From contig DASTUF010000014.1 in NCBI GenBank assembly GCA_035759745.1, positions 18,633 through 82,632 of the forward strand: a stretch of DNA of 64,000 nucleotides. Direction: 5' to 3'. Position numbers and translations under genes: made by a program. Under the pieces are notes generated by a model. That model was not told the origin of the DNA. It did not search any database and saw only the letters and a list, made by a program, of their open reading frames with translations. Shown in pieces: positions 25,551 through 34,028 of this stretch. This DNA comes from CAMLHP01 sp035759745 (lineage in GTDB: Bacteria > Gemmatimonadota > Gemmatimonadetes > Gemmatimonadales > GWC2-71-9). The stretch's first letter is position 1. Every line of letters starts with the position of its first letter.

Positions 25551-28091
25551 ATGTCCGAACGTCTGACATTGCCGGTGCTGCCCCTCCGTGAAGTCGTGCT
25601 CTTTCCCGGTGTCACCGCCCCGATTGGGGCTGGCCGGCCGGGAACGTTGCGCGCCATCGAGGCGGCACTCCAGCATCCTGACAAGCTTGTCTTTGCGGTG
25701 TCCCAGCGGCAGAACGTCGACACGGTTGCGGCTGAGTCGCTGTACACCATCGGCACCATCGCCCGTATAGGGCAGCTGCAGCGTGGCCTGGCCGGCATGC
25801 AGTTGCTGCTGCACGGCGAGCGGCGGGGCATTGCCATCCACTACAGCGAGACCGACGGCTACCTCCAGGCCGTCGTGCGTGACACCGAGGAAATGCTGCC
25901 ACTGGAGCCGGAAGACCCGGCGTTCGTGGCGCTCTACCGGGAAGCCCGGGCGCGTGCGGCCGAGCTGGGCCAGAAGTCGGGGCTGCCGGAAGAAGTGGTC
26001 AACCAGGTGCTGGCGGGCGTGACCGAGTCGGGTCGTTTCGCCGACCTCGTCGCCGGCTACATCGACATCACGCCAGGCGAGCGCCAGGCATTGCTGGAGA
26101 CGCTCTCGGTCGAGGAGCGGCTGCGGCGGGTCCTGGTGCATGTGCAGCGCCAGATCGGGGTGCTCGACGCCCAGGAAGACATCAAGACCCAGGTGCAGGA
26201 AGAGCTGGGCGAGCGCCAGCGGGAGATGTTCCTGCGGGAGCAGCTCAAGCGCATCCGGCAGGAGCTGGGCGAGGACGAGGACGCTGACGATCTCGAGGAG
26301 CTGAAGGACCGGATCGAGGAGCTGGAGCTCCCGCCCGAGGCGCGGCGCGAGGTCGATCGCGAGCTCGGACGGCTCACCCGCATCGGCCGGGAGAGCATGG
26401 AGTCCCAGGTCATCCGCACCTATCTCGAGAACGTCGCCGAGCTTCCGTGGAGTGTTCGCAGTGACGAGCACCTCGACCTGCCGCAGGCCCAGACGATCCT
26501 CGACGAGGATCACTACGCCCTGGGCGACGTGAAGGACCGGGTGCTGGAGTTCCTGGCGGTGCGTCAGCTGCGTGAGGCGGCCCGCGCCGAGGAGCGAAAG
26601 GCAGCCGAACTCGAAGCCGCAGCCGAGAAGAAGGCGGCGGAGGTGGCAGCGGGTGAGTCCACCGACACGGCGGTGGCAACCGCCACCATCCCGCACAGCA
26701 ACAAGCCGGTGCCCGGGAACGAAGACGACAAGACAACCAAGGGGCCCATCCTGCTGTTCGTGGGACCGCCCGGCGTGGGCAAGACGTCCATCGCCAAGAG
26801 CATCGCCCGCGCGATGGGGCGGAAGTACGTCCGGATCTCGCTGGGTGGTGCCCGCGACGAAGCCGACATCCGGGGACACCGGCGGACCTACGTCGGGGCG
26901 ATGCCGGGACGGATCCTGCAGGGCATGAAGCAGGCCGGCACCAAGAACCCGGTCTTCCTGCTGGACGAGGTGGACAAGCTGGGCGTGTCGTTCCAGGGCG
27001 ATCCGGCGAGTGCGCTGCTCGAGGTGCTCGACCCGGCCCAGAACGACAGTTTCGTGGACCACTATCTCGGCGTGCCGTTCGACCTGAGCGAGGTGCTCTT
27101 CATCGCCACGGCGAATTTCATCCAGAACATCCCCGGTCCGCTGCTGGACCGGATGGAAGTGGTGGAGTTCGCCGGTTACACCGAACGGGAGAAGCGGGCC
27201 ATCGCCCGGCAGTACCTCATCCCCCGGCAGTTCAGCGAGAACGGGCTCACCACCGAGCAGATCGCCATCGAGGACGACGCGCTGTCCGAGGTGATCACCG
27301 GCTACACCCGCGAGAGCGGGGTGCGCCAGCTGGAGCGCGAGATCGGGCGGTTGTCCCGGAAGGTGGCGCGCAAGATCGCAGCGCAGGAGACCGAGCAGGT
27401 TACGGTCACGAAGGAGCTGGTGGACGACCTGCTGGGCCGGCCCAAGGTGCACCCGGAGAAGATGGCGCACACCGACCAGGTGGGTGTCGCGACCGGGATG
27501 TACTACACCCCCACCGGCGGCGACATCATGTTCGTCGAAGCCAGCAGCATGCGGGGGAAGGGCGAGCTGGTGCTCACCGGCCAGCTGGGCGACGTGATGA
27601 AGGAGTCGGCGCGGGCGGCCTGGACCTATGCCCGCTCCCACGCGGCGGCGCTGCGGATTCCGGACGAGATGTTCGACCGGGACCTGCACGTGCACGTTCC
27701 CGCCGGGGCGATTCCCAAGGACGGCCCCTCGGCCGGCGTGACGATGGCATCCGCCATTGTCTCGGCGCTGTCCAACCGCACGGTGCGCAATGACATCGCC
27801 ATGACCGGCGAGATCACGCTCCGCGGGCGGGTGCTGCCGATCGGCGGCGTGAAGGAGAAGGTGCTGGGGGCGGTGCGGTCGGGCATCAACCGGGTGCTGC
27901 TGCCCAAGGAGAACGAAGCGGACCTGGAGGACCTGCCCACGGAAGTACGGGACAAGCTGGAGATCTTCCTGGTGCAGGACCTGGGCGAAGTGCTGGCCCT
28001 CACCCTGCGTGGTGCATCATACCGGGAAGGCCGCCTGCTCTTCGGGGACGAGAACCCGCGCGACGTGCAGCCGCTGGGGTATCCGCATTAG
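25551..28091 (+). CDS. lon: Lon protease with an Ala/Glu-rich insertion
   Basis: 846 residues. LON N-terminal substrate domain (5-200), helical/coiled-coil arm (200-340), AAA+ module with Walker A GPPGVGKT (K411) and Walker B FLLDEVDK, and the serine protease domain with Ser727 (KDGPSAG) and Lys770. It degrades damaged and regulatory proteins using ATP. Between the arm and the Walker A (about 342-394) there is an extra ~50-residue Ala/Glu/Lys and then polar, low-complexity stretch absent from typical Lon. Start ATG 25551 is preceded by AAGGAG. Its TAG stop is part of a palindrome shared with the next gene. Confidence 0.96.
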   Translation: MSERLTLPVLPLREVVLFPGVTAPIGAGRPGTLRAIEAALQHPDKLVFAVSQRQNVDTVAAESLYTIGTIARIGQLQRGLAGMQLLLHGERRGIAIHYSETDGYLQAVVRDTEEMLPLEPEDPAFVALYREARARAAELGQKSGLPEEVVNQVLAGVTESGRFADLVAGYIDITPGERQALLETLSVEERLRRVLVHVQRQIGVLDAQEDIKTQVQEELGERQREMFLREQLKRIRQELGEDEDADDLEELKDRIEELELPPEARREVDRELGRLTRIGRESMESQVIRTYLENVAELPWSVRSDEHLDLPQAQTILDEDHYALGDVKDRVLEFLAVRQLREAARAEERKAAELEAAAEKKAAEVAAGESTDTAVATATIPHSNKPVPGNEDDKTTKGPILLFVGPPGVGKTSIAKSIARAMGRKYVRISLGGARDEADIRGHRRTYVGAMPGRILQGMKQAGTKNPVFLLDEVDKLGVSFQGDPASALLEVLDPAQNDSFVDHYLGVPFDLSEVLFIATANFIQNIPGPLLDRMEVVEFAGYTEREKRAIARQYLIPRQFSENGLTTEQIAIEDDALSEVITGYTRESGVRQLEREIGRLSRKVARKIAAQETEQVTVTKELVDDLLGRPKVHPEKMAHTDQVGVATGMYYTPTGGDIMFVEASSMRGKGELVLTGQLGDVMKESARAAWTYARSHAAALRIPDEMFDRDLHVHVPAGAIPKDGPSAGVTMASAIVSALSNRTVRNDIAMTGEITLRGRVLPIGGVKEKVLGAVRSGINRVLLPKENEADLEDLPTEVRDKLEIFLVQDLGEVLALTLRGASYREGRLLFGDENPRDVQPLGYPH

Positions 28092-28122
28092 CGGGCGCGC
28101 CCGCTAGCGGGTGCACTCGCTA
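28089..28122. terminator. Double palindrome, probable bidirectional terminator holding both stop codons
   Basis: TAGCGGGCGCGCCCGCTA (28089-28106) is a perfect 18-base palindrome. It is followed, overlapping by two bases, by a near-copy TAGCGGGTGCACTCGCTA (28105-28122) with one mismatched pair. The lon stop is the first TAG, and the convergent gene's stop is the last TAG read on the minus strand. There is no T-tract. Confidence 0.65.
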
Positions 28123-29652
28123 GCTGCGGTTACCCGCCGCGAGCAACTCGTCCGACGTAGTACCGTCTTCGCCCAGTATCGCGAGGGCGAGGGAAAACTG
28201 CAGTGGAATCGTGCCGCCGTCGCGGGCCTCGTAAGGATGGTCCGCGGCGGCGGCTTCGACTTTCCGGGCGATTCGTCCGGCTCCCTCACGGCTGGACCCG
28301 CGCAGCACCACGCAGAACGAGCGGCCGCCCCTGCGGCCGACCACATCGCTCTGCCGCACGGTCCCGCGCAGCACCGATGCGGCATGCGCCAGCAGGCGAT
28401 CACCCACCGCGCTGCCGTGCTCGTCGTTGACGCCGCGCAATCCGTCGACCGTCGCCAGGAGCAAGGCCAGGGCCCGGTCGTCCCGGCGTGCCAGTGCGAC
28501 CGCATGATCCAGTTCGGCCCGAAGTGAGGCATCGGCCAGCGCGCCGGTGAGCGGATCCCGCCGCACAAGTTCGCGGGTGCGGCGGCCCCGCTCGGCGCGG
28601 GCCCGGAGCTCCGCCGCCACCATGCCCGCCTCGCGAGCACCCACCAGCACTTCGTCCACACCTTCCCGCAACGCTGACAGCCGATCCTCCTCCGACACCG
28701 CACCGAGCAGGATCACCGGCACGCCCACGCAGCGCGGATCCTGGCGCACCAGCCGGGCCAGCGCGCGGCCGCCTCCATCGGGAAGGGAAGCTGCTGCGAT
28801 GACCACGTCCGGGATCGACACCTCGAGATGCTGTTCGGCGCTGACGGGATCGGAGGCGAGCCGCACCTCGACGCCCAGGTGGCGCAGCGCGTCTCCCAGG
28901 CGATCCTGGCGCTCGGGCGCGTCGTCGGCCAGCACGGCCACGAACCGGGCCGCGCTGGCGAGGACATGCCGCTGGGCCAGCCGGGCGAGCTCGGACGCGG
29001 CGCGCTCGGCGGGAAGCACCATCTCCACCCCGGCGACCGCGGCCCGCAGCCGGTCCACCGGCACCTCCTGCTCCACCAGCACGATGGTGCGAGGCGACAG
29101 CGCCGGCACCACCATCCAGCTGGCGGCGAGCGCGAACGAGGCGTTTCCCTGGAAGGCTATCACCACCAGCTGCACCGCATCCGCCCGGGCGACGTCCTCC
29201 GGCCGGGCGTCGGGCGGGAGCACACGCGCCGCGAAGCCGGCCCCTCCCAGCACTTCGCGCAGGTCGTCCACCAGCGGTCCGGCCGGCGCTGCGACCACCG
29301 CGAGGCGGCTGGCTCCTCCGCCCAGCGCAGCGCGCAGCATGTGCTCGGCCTCGGAGAAGAGCACGGCGAGCCGGTCGATGGAATCATCGAGGGTGTCGGC
29401 GTTGGCCGGCCCGGGCGCCGGCGCTCCTGCCAGCCACCGCTCCACCTGTCGTGCCGCCGAGCTGATCTCGGGAAATCCATACGAGCCGCCGGAGCCCACC
29501 AGCCGATGGAACCGGGTGCGCAGCGCGGCCAGCACCGACGCATCGCCCGAGCGATACGCGTCGGCGTCCGCCCGGAGTTCCGCCAGCCGGGCGCCGGACT
29601 CCGCCAGGTAATCGCGACGGAGTTGGTCGAACGCCTTCTCGAACGGTTCCAT
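28120..29652 (-). CDS. HPt - two REC-like - GGDEF protein, receiver and cyclase sites degenerate
   Basis: 510 residues. N-terminal HPt-like helical bundle with a candidate phosphoacceptor His49 (RFHRLVGSGGSYGF). Two receiver-like alpha/beta domains follow (about 115-235 and 240-355); the second has PDVVIAAASLPDGGGR, so the phosphoacceptor Asp is Ala. The GGDEF domain (about 370-510) starts DPLTGALAD but has RGGRSF in place of GG(D/E)EF, so cyclase activity is unlikely. It may act as a c-di-GMP or phospho-relay adaptor. Its ATG overlaps the stop of the TrmB gene by one base (TGATG form). Confidence 0.8.
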   Translation of the reverse strand: MEPFEKAFDQLRRDYLAESGARLAELRADADAYRSGDASVLAALRTRFHRLVGSGGSYGFPEISSAARQVERWLAGAPAPGPANADTLDDSIDRLAVLFSEAEHMLRAALGGGASRLAVVAAPAGPLVDDLREVLGGAGFAARVLPPDARPEDVARADAVQLVVIAFQGNASFALAASWMVVPALSPRTIVLVEQEVPVDRLRAAVAGVEMVLPAERAASELARLAQRHVLASAARFVAVLADDAPERQDRLGDALRHLGVEVRLASDPVSAEQHLEVSIPDVVIAAASLPDGGGRALARLVRQDPRCVGVPVILLGAVSEEDRLSALREGVDEVLVGAREAGMVAAELRARAERGRRTRELVRRDPLTGALADASLRAELDHAVALARRDDRALALLLATVDGLRGVNDEHGSAVGDRLLAHAASVLRGTVRQSDVVGRRGGRSFCVVLRGSSREGAGRIARKVEAAAADHPYEARDGGTIPLQFSLALAILGEDGTTSDELLAAGNRS

Positions 29653-30338
29653 CAGCGACCCATCAAGTGCAGGAAGGCGAGGCGGGCAGCGGCGAGGTGA
29701 AGGGGAGATGCGCTCCAGAGACCGGAAACTCGTGCCCCGTCGCGCGAGGCGATGAGGGCGCCGCGGTCATCCACCAGCGCAATGAGTGGCGTGGCAGGCC
29801 ACAAACCATCGGGGACGCTGACGGAAGTAAGGGGGGCGAAATCAAGGGACGCTTCGCCCACGACACCCAGTTCGAGGTCCACTCCGCCGGCCGCGGCTCG
29901 ACGGAGCTGGGGTGCGAGGAGTGGATACGCGTCGGCCGGCGCGAGAAGCTCGACGCGACGCTGAGCCCGGGCCACCTGATTCCCGATGAGCTGCAGCACG
30001 GCACGAGGGGTCTCGACTTCAACCAGCGTGGAGGTGCCGGGGACGGCCACCGCCTCCAGGGCGGCACTCAACCGCTCGACGTCCTGGCCATGGCTGCTGG
30101 TGATCCGGGCGATCAGTGCGCCGGGAGCTTCCGGACGGTATCGCCTGGGTCGCTGGCCCTCGACCCGCGCCGCTCCCTTCTGGACCAGGCCCTCGAGCGC
30201 CGCGTATGCATTGGCCCGGGCGAGGCCGGCATTCCGCGCTACGGCGTAGCCAGTTCCCGGTCCCGCCTGGAGCAGGACCGAGTAGACCACGCTCTCGGTG
30301 GGCGTGAAGCCGAAGGGGGTGAGGTCAACAGCCGGCAC
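29652..30338 (-). CDS. TrmB-type transcriptional regulator
   Basis: 228 residues. N-terminal winged helix of the TrmB family (GFTPTESVVYSVLLQAGPGTGYAVARNAG in part, ANAYAALEGLVQKG) and a C-terminal domain with ELLAPADAYPLLAPQLR and LIALVDDRGAL, like the effector part of TrmB-like proteins. The family regulates sugar or metabolic genes, mostly in archaea. It starts with GTG at 30338. It is coupled to the degenerate HPt-GGDEF gene by a one-base stop/start overlap. Confidence 0.8.
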   Translation of the reverse strand: MPAVDLTPFGFTPTESVVYSVLLQAGPGTGYAVARNAGLARANAYAALEGLVQKGAARVEGQRPRRYRPEAPGALIARITSSHGQDVERLSAALEAVAVPGTSTLVEVETPRAVLQLIGNQVARAQRRVELLAPADAYPLLAPQLRRAAAGGVDLELGVVGEASLDFAPLTSVSVPDGLWPATPLIALVDDRGALIASRDGARVSGLWSASPLHLAAARLAFLHLMGR

Positions 30339-30348
30339 GGAAATCCAA

Positions 30349-31536
30349 TCAGGTGTACTGCAGTTCCCAGTTGAGCAGCTTGGCTATGAGCGCCAGGCGA
30401 AAGGTGACGTCCGCTGAGCGCCCCTCGAAAGTCTTTGACTCATGCTCGAGCGGGAACATGTGCCAGGCAATCTTGTGGGTCGCCTTGGGCAGCGACCGCA
30501 GTCCCGCGGGCCGCCACACTCCCTGCTCATCGCATTGCGAGACAAGCCGAGCCAGGACCTTGCTCGCGACCGGCGCCCACTGGAGCGAGCCCATCCGGGC
30601 CAGCAACTCGATGTAGTGCAGCGCGAGCGGGATGTCCTTGGCGTTGCCCCTGGCATCGGCAGCGATGGGCTCGCCCAGCAGCAGGTGGGCGGGCTTGAGG
30701 GTCCGTCGGCCCATCTTCACCACGAACGCCTTCCTGGGCGCCGGCTGCGCCAGGTAATGCCCCAGCCGCTCGGCAAAGCCCGCGCGTTCGCGCTGGAGCG
30801 ACGGCATGGATGCCACCATCGCGACCGAGTACCAGCTGGGCGGGTACGCTTCGGGATTGAGCGCGTTGGAGCTGCCGGCCCGGACGAACGGCTTCTCGGC
30901 GAGCGGGCTGCGAAGGAACGAGGATACGGCACTGGCGATCCGGTGCGCCGCGCCACGGACCCGCGGGTCGTCGGCATGGCCGGTCTCGGCCAGAGCGCAG
31001 GTCGCCGCCTCTCGCAGCGTCTCGCGGGCCCAGGGGCCGGCGGTCGGCTCTGCCTTCACCAGCTTCTGATACTCGTGCAGAAGGGCCGGATCTTCGTCGC
31101 GCGACAGGAGCCGGAAGAGGACGCGATCGGCGAGCTTGAAGGGCCGGCTCCCCTCCGGCAGGCCGAGCTGGGCCAGCCGGCGGTACTGGGGGATGGTACC
31201 GACTTCCTTGATCCCGTCCTTGGCCGAGGGAGCCAGGCCGAGGAGGTTCTGGCCCCAGATCCCAGTGTCCTTCTGCTTCTTGACGACGGCGAGCGTCGCT
31301 GGCGACTCGGCGATCGAGGCGGACGCCACCTCCAGCTGCTCGGGCTGAAGCAGCCCTGGTGGGGTCAGCTCCGCCAGGGTTCGGTATCGGATCGACTCGC
31401 CTGCATTGGCGGCCAGCCAGGAGAGTGGAATCCGATGCGAGTTCGGCAGTTCCAGAACGGCTCCCGGTGAGATGGAAGATGTAAAAGTGGCGCCAAAATA
31501 CCACGGCACAACGAGATGTGCCACCGTCCCTCGCAC
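30349..31536 (-). CDS. Hypothetical protein, helical-repeat (prenyltransferase/cyclase-like) fold
   Basis: 395 residues from the first possible GTG. It has repeated helix pairs with W/Y-G motifs (GPWARETLREAATCAL, YPPSWYSVAMVASMPSLQ, CDEQGVWRPAGLRSLP) that recall the alpha/alpha barrels of prenyltransferase and squalene-cyclase relatives; no catalytic motif is visible. The N-terminus is uncertain: GTG at 31536 or 31524 (GAGGG upstream of the latter). A promoter at 31570-31598 places the transcript start near 31563, which fits either. Confidence 0.65.
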   Translation of the reverse strand: MRGTVAHLVVPWYFGATFTSSISPGAVLELPNSHRIPLSWLAANAGESIRYRTLAELTPPGLLQPEQLEVASASIAESPATLAVVKKQKDTGIWGQNLLGLAPSAKDGIKEVGTIPQYRRLAQLGLPEGSRPFKLADRVLFRLLSRDEDPALLHEYQKLVKAEPTAGPWARETLREAATCALAETGHADDPRVRGAAHRIASAVSSFLRSPLAEKPFVRAGSSNALNPEAYPPSWYSVAMVASMPSLQRERAGFAERLGHYLAQPAPRKAFVVKMGRRTLKPAHLLLGEPIAADARGNAKDIPLALHYIELLARMGSLQWAPVASKVLARLVSQCDEQGVWRPAGLRSLPKATHKIAWHMFPLEHESKTFEGRSADVTFRLALIAKLLNWELQYT

Positions 31537-31569
31537 CGGGCCGCTGCGCTACTTTGGTAAAGTATTGTG

Positions 31570-31598
31570 ATATAAGTTGTTACAGAGTAGGAAAACAA
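31570..31598 (-). promoter_or_regulatory. Sigma-70-like promoter
   Basis: On the minus strand: TTGTTT (31598-31593), 17-base spacer, TTATAT (31575-31570), in an unusually AT-rich pocket for this genome. It would start transcription near 31563 toward the gene ending at 30349. Confidence 0.55.
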
Positions 31599-31642
31599 TG
31601 GTGGACGACTCTGACTGGCCGACCAGCCAATATCCTTCTAAC

Positions 31643-31684
31643 CCCCACGCCCCACGCCCCACGCCCCACGCCCTACGCCCTACT
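31643..31684. repeat. Heptad array, word CCCCACG (6 units)
   Basis: Four CCCCACG units, then CCCTACG and CCCTACT, in register. The minus-strand gene to its right ends within it: its TAG stop (31680-31682) begins the TAGGGCG heptad of the opposite strand. Only one arm is present. Confidence 0.85.
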
Positions 31685-32798
31685 GGTATTGGATGTACAC
31701 CGGCGACGGAAACAGGTCGATCACCTGCCGCGGGGTCAGCATGGGCTTGTCGTTCTTGTAGAAGAGCTTGAAGCCGGCGTACTGGACGGGGTCGTTCTGG
31801 ATCACGTGCCGCCAGGTCGACCGCTTGAGCTGGGGCGCGCCGAAGCCGTCCATGTCAATGATTACCTGGACTCGGGGGTCGGCCACGATCTGGTCGGCGT
31901 TGGTGAGCATCCGCTCGGTGAAGCGATGCACCACCAGCATCTTGGGTGGAAGCTTGTTTCGCTCCACGATGTCCGCGAGGAACCGGATCGCATGATTGAT
32001 CTCGGCGGCGTCCATGGTGCCGATCTTCCGCCCGGGACGGGTTCCGTCCTTCATGGCGAACTCGGGATCCAGCGCAAGATGGACGTAGGGGCGCTCGAGG
32101 AAGCTGACCAGCCGCGGCAGCTCGGCCTCGACCGTGCTGAGCCCGATCTGCACGTCCACGAAGAAGAGCCACCCGCGCTGCTCCGCCCACTGCGCCACCC
32201 GGTTGATCACGCTGTCGGTCATCCGCAGCCGGTACATGCCATCCCGGCCGGCGTCGGCCTGAGCCACCGTCACAATCATGTGGAGGGCGGGGCGGACCGG
32301 CGTCGTCGAGTCGGCCTCGGCCCACTCGGCAACGGTCGCTTCCAGCCGCCGGATCATTTCGTCACGGGGGTACTCGCCCAGCACGCCCATTCGCCGGGAA
32401 AGCGGATTTCCGTAGTAGGCCACGACCCGGCTGCCCGGTACCACGGCGCCCGGCAGCACCGGTGGCAAGGCGGGCCAGGGGACGGAGTCGGTGGCGCGGC
32501 TTGAACGGGTTGGGCTGGCTGCGGCTCGCGCAGCTCGCGCAGCTCGCGCGGTGCGGAGCGAGTCGGCCCGGCGCACGCTGTCGACCCGGGCGAGGCTGTC
32601 GGCGAGGGCGATGCTGTCAGCGCGGGCGATGCTGTCGAGCCGGGCGACGCTGTCGCGCGCCAGGCTGTCGAGGCGGATGGAATCGAGGCGGGCTCGCTCG
32701 GCCTCCTGCGCCCGGCCGGCCCGGAAATCGGCGCAGGCCATGATGGCGCACCCCAGCACCACCGCCCGGGCGAGGCGGAACTTCGCTGCCAATCGCAT
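31680..32798 (-). CDS. Secreted protein of unknown function with xDS repeats and a TIM-barrel-like domain
   Basis: 372 residues. N-terminal leader (VVLGCAIMAC, possible lipobox). Residues about 33-82 are a repeat of the type (A/R)xDS(I/L)A, e.g. RLDSIARADSIALADSLA, likely an extended helix. From about 115 a conserved domain with VVAYYGNPLS, HLALDPEFAM, MLVVHRFTERM, IDMDGFG and GFKLFYKND has the rhythm of a TIM barrel and resembles a secreted family of unknown function known from actinobacteria. The ATG at 32798 starts the leader. Stop inside a heptad repeat. Confidence 0.75.
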   Translation of the reverse strand: MRLAAKFRLARAVVLGCAIMACADFRAGRAQEAERARLDSIRLDSLARDSVARLDSIARADSIALADSLARVDSVRRADSLRTARAARAARAAASPTRSSRATDSVPWPALPPVLPGAVVPGSRVVAYYGNPLSRRMGVLGEYPRDEMIRRLEATVAEWAEADSTTPVRPALHMIVTVAQADAGRDGMYRLRMTDSVINRVAQWAEQRGWLFFVDVQIGLSTVEAELPRLVSFLERPYVHLALDPEFAMKDGTRPGRKIGTMDAAEINHAIRFLADIVERNKLPPKMLVVHRFTERMLTNADQIVADPRVQVIIDMDGFGAPQLKRSTWRHVIQNDPVQYAGFKLFYKNDKPMLTPRQVIDLFPSPVYIQYQ

Positions 32799-32811
32799 GA
32801 TGTGGCCGAGT

Positions 32812-33894
32812 CTACTGGTTCGGGTTGGCGCCCCGCCCGGGGCCGCCCGAGGTCTGCTCGGGAGCGACGCCGGGCGGGCAGCCGAAGGCATTCACCGGTG
32901 TGTCCGGCGGAGTTCGGGGGCAGCGGTCGAGCCCGTCGAGTACACCGTCGCCATCGGCATCACCGGGGCAGCCGAGCTGATCGACGCTGGCGCCGAGCGG
33001 TGTGGCGGGGCAGCGGTCCAGGCCATCGAAGATCTTGTCTTCGTCGCTATCCAGCGGGCATCCGGCAGCATCAACCGCCGCACCAGCAGGAGTGCTGGCG
33101 CACTGGTCCAGGCCGTCCGGAACGTTGTCGGCGTCCTCGTCGCGGGGACAGCCGGAGCCGTCAACCGCCACGCCCGCATCGGTCGTGGGGCAGCGATCGA
33201 GCCCGTCAGACACCCCGTCGCTGTCGGTGTCAGTGGGGCAACCGTTGCCATCCACGACGGCACCGGCCGGCGTATCCGGGCAATCGTCGTTGAAGTCGTA
33301 GACCCTGTCGCCATCGGCGTCGGTGAGGGGCTTGCTGCCCAGCATCACTGCCACGCCGAGGCTGGCGCCCAGGTTGGTGAAGTCGCCCGAGGAACTGCGC
33401 AGGGCGAATCCATCAGCCCGCAGCATGATGACCTCGCCCAGGCCGATCCGGGCACCAACTCCGCCGGTCACCGCGCCGGATGAGCCGCAGGCGCCGAAGA
33501 GGCTGCGAGGTGGCACGCCGGTACACAGTTCCGAGTCGTACGACATCGAGGCGTACCCGGCCCGCAGGAAGACGGTACTGGATCGGCCGATGCCGAGGTT
33601 GTAGAGCGCGGAACCCCCGATCGAGCGAGCGCTCCAGTCGGCACCCGACCTCGTGGTCGGGTTGAAGAACCCGACTTCCGCCTCCAGCGACACGTGGAAC
33701 GGGGTCCAGAACGCAGCCCGGGCCAGCCCGCCACCACTGCCTTCCAGCAGGGTGGCGTCGCCGAAGCTGGTGTAGCCGCCAGCGGCGCCGAGCTCAATGA
33801 GATAGCGGCGCTCCTGGGCCTCGGCGTTGCCGACGACCGCGGACACGAGCAATGCCGCGCACAGCCAGCGCATCAGCCGGTAGGGGGAAGCCAT
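32812..33894 (-). CDS. Outer-membrane beta-barrel protein with thrombospondin type-3 repeats
   Basis: 360 residues. Signal peptide (CAALLVSAVVGNAEAQ); an eight-strand-like barrel (about 28-190); then five calcium-binding TSP3 repeats of the type D-x-D-x-D-G-V-x-D-x-x-D-x-CP (about 195-335). Proteins of this plan usually end in an OmpA peptidoglycan-binding domain; here the chain stops about 20 residues after the last repeat (GGPGRGANPNQ). The repeats may stiffen a periplasmic or surface stalk. Confidence 0.85.
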   Translation of the reverse strand: MASPYRLMRWLCAALLVSAVVGNAEAQERRYLIELGAAGGYTSFGDATLLEGSGGGLARAAFWTPFHVSLEAEVGFFNPTTRSGADWSARSIGGSALYNLGIGRSSTVFLRAGYASMSYDSELCTGVPPRSLFGACGSSGAVTGGVGARIGLGEVIMLRADGFALRSSSGDFTNLGASLGVAVMLGSKPLTDADGDRVYDFNDDCPDTPAGAVVDGNGCPTDTDSDGVSDGLDRCPTTDAGVAVDGSGCPRDEDADNVPDGLDQCASTPAGAAVDAAGCPLDSDEDKIFDGLDRCPATPLGASVDQLGCPGDADGDGVLDGLDRCPRTPPDTPVNAFGCPPGVAPEQTSGGPGRGANPNQ

Positions 33895-33908
33895 GGGCGA
33901 AGTAATAA

Positions 33909-34025
33909 AGTGGGGAGTGAGGAGTGGGAAGTGGGGAGTGGGAAGTGGGCGGACCTAGCACGCGGGCGCTGCTACCGCTAACGTCCAGTTACTCCCCACT
34001 TCCCACTCCCCACTTCCCACTTGGT
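33909..34025. repeat. Inverted heptad array, word AGTGGGG / ACTTCCC
   Basis: Left arm of six units (AGTGGGG, AGTGAGG, AGTGGGA, AGTGGGG, AGTGGGA, AGTGGGC, 33909-33950), a 40-base centre, and a right arm ACTCCCC, ACTTCCC, ACTCCCC, ACTTCCC, ACTTGGT (33991-34025). The centre contains TAGCA...TGCTA. It lies between the divergent barrel gene and the selenoprotein gene and ends three bases before the latter's ATG. Confidence 0.85.
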
Positions 34026-34028
34026 GCC

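Noticed and set aside
23024..25837. 937-codon minus-strand frame across kinase, channel and the lon upstream region
   Set aside because: It crosses two real genes in another frame and a heptad array; its residues are low-complexity Arg/Ala/Gly.
25533..27695. Long minus-strand open frame opposite lon
   Set aside because: No recognisable domain; lon is unmistakable on the other strand.
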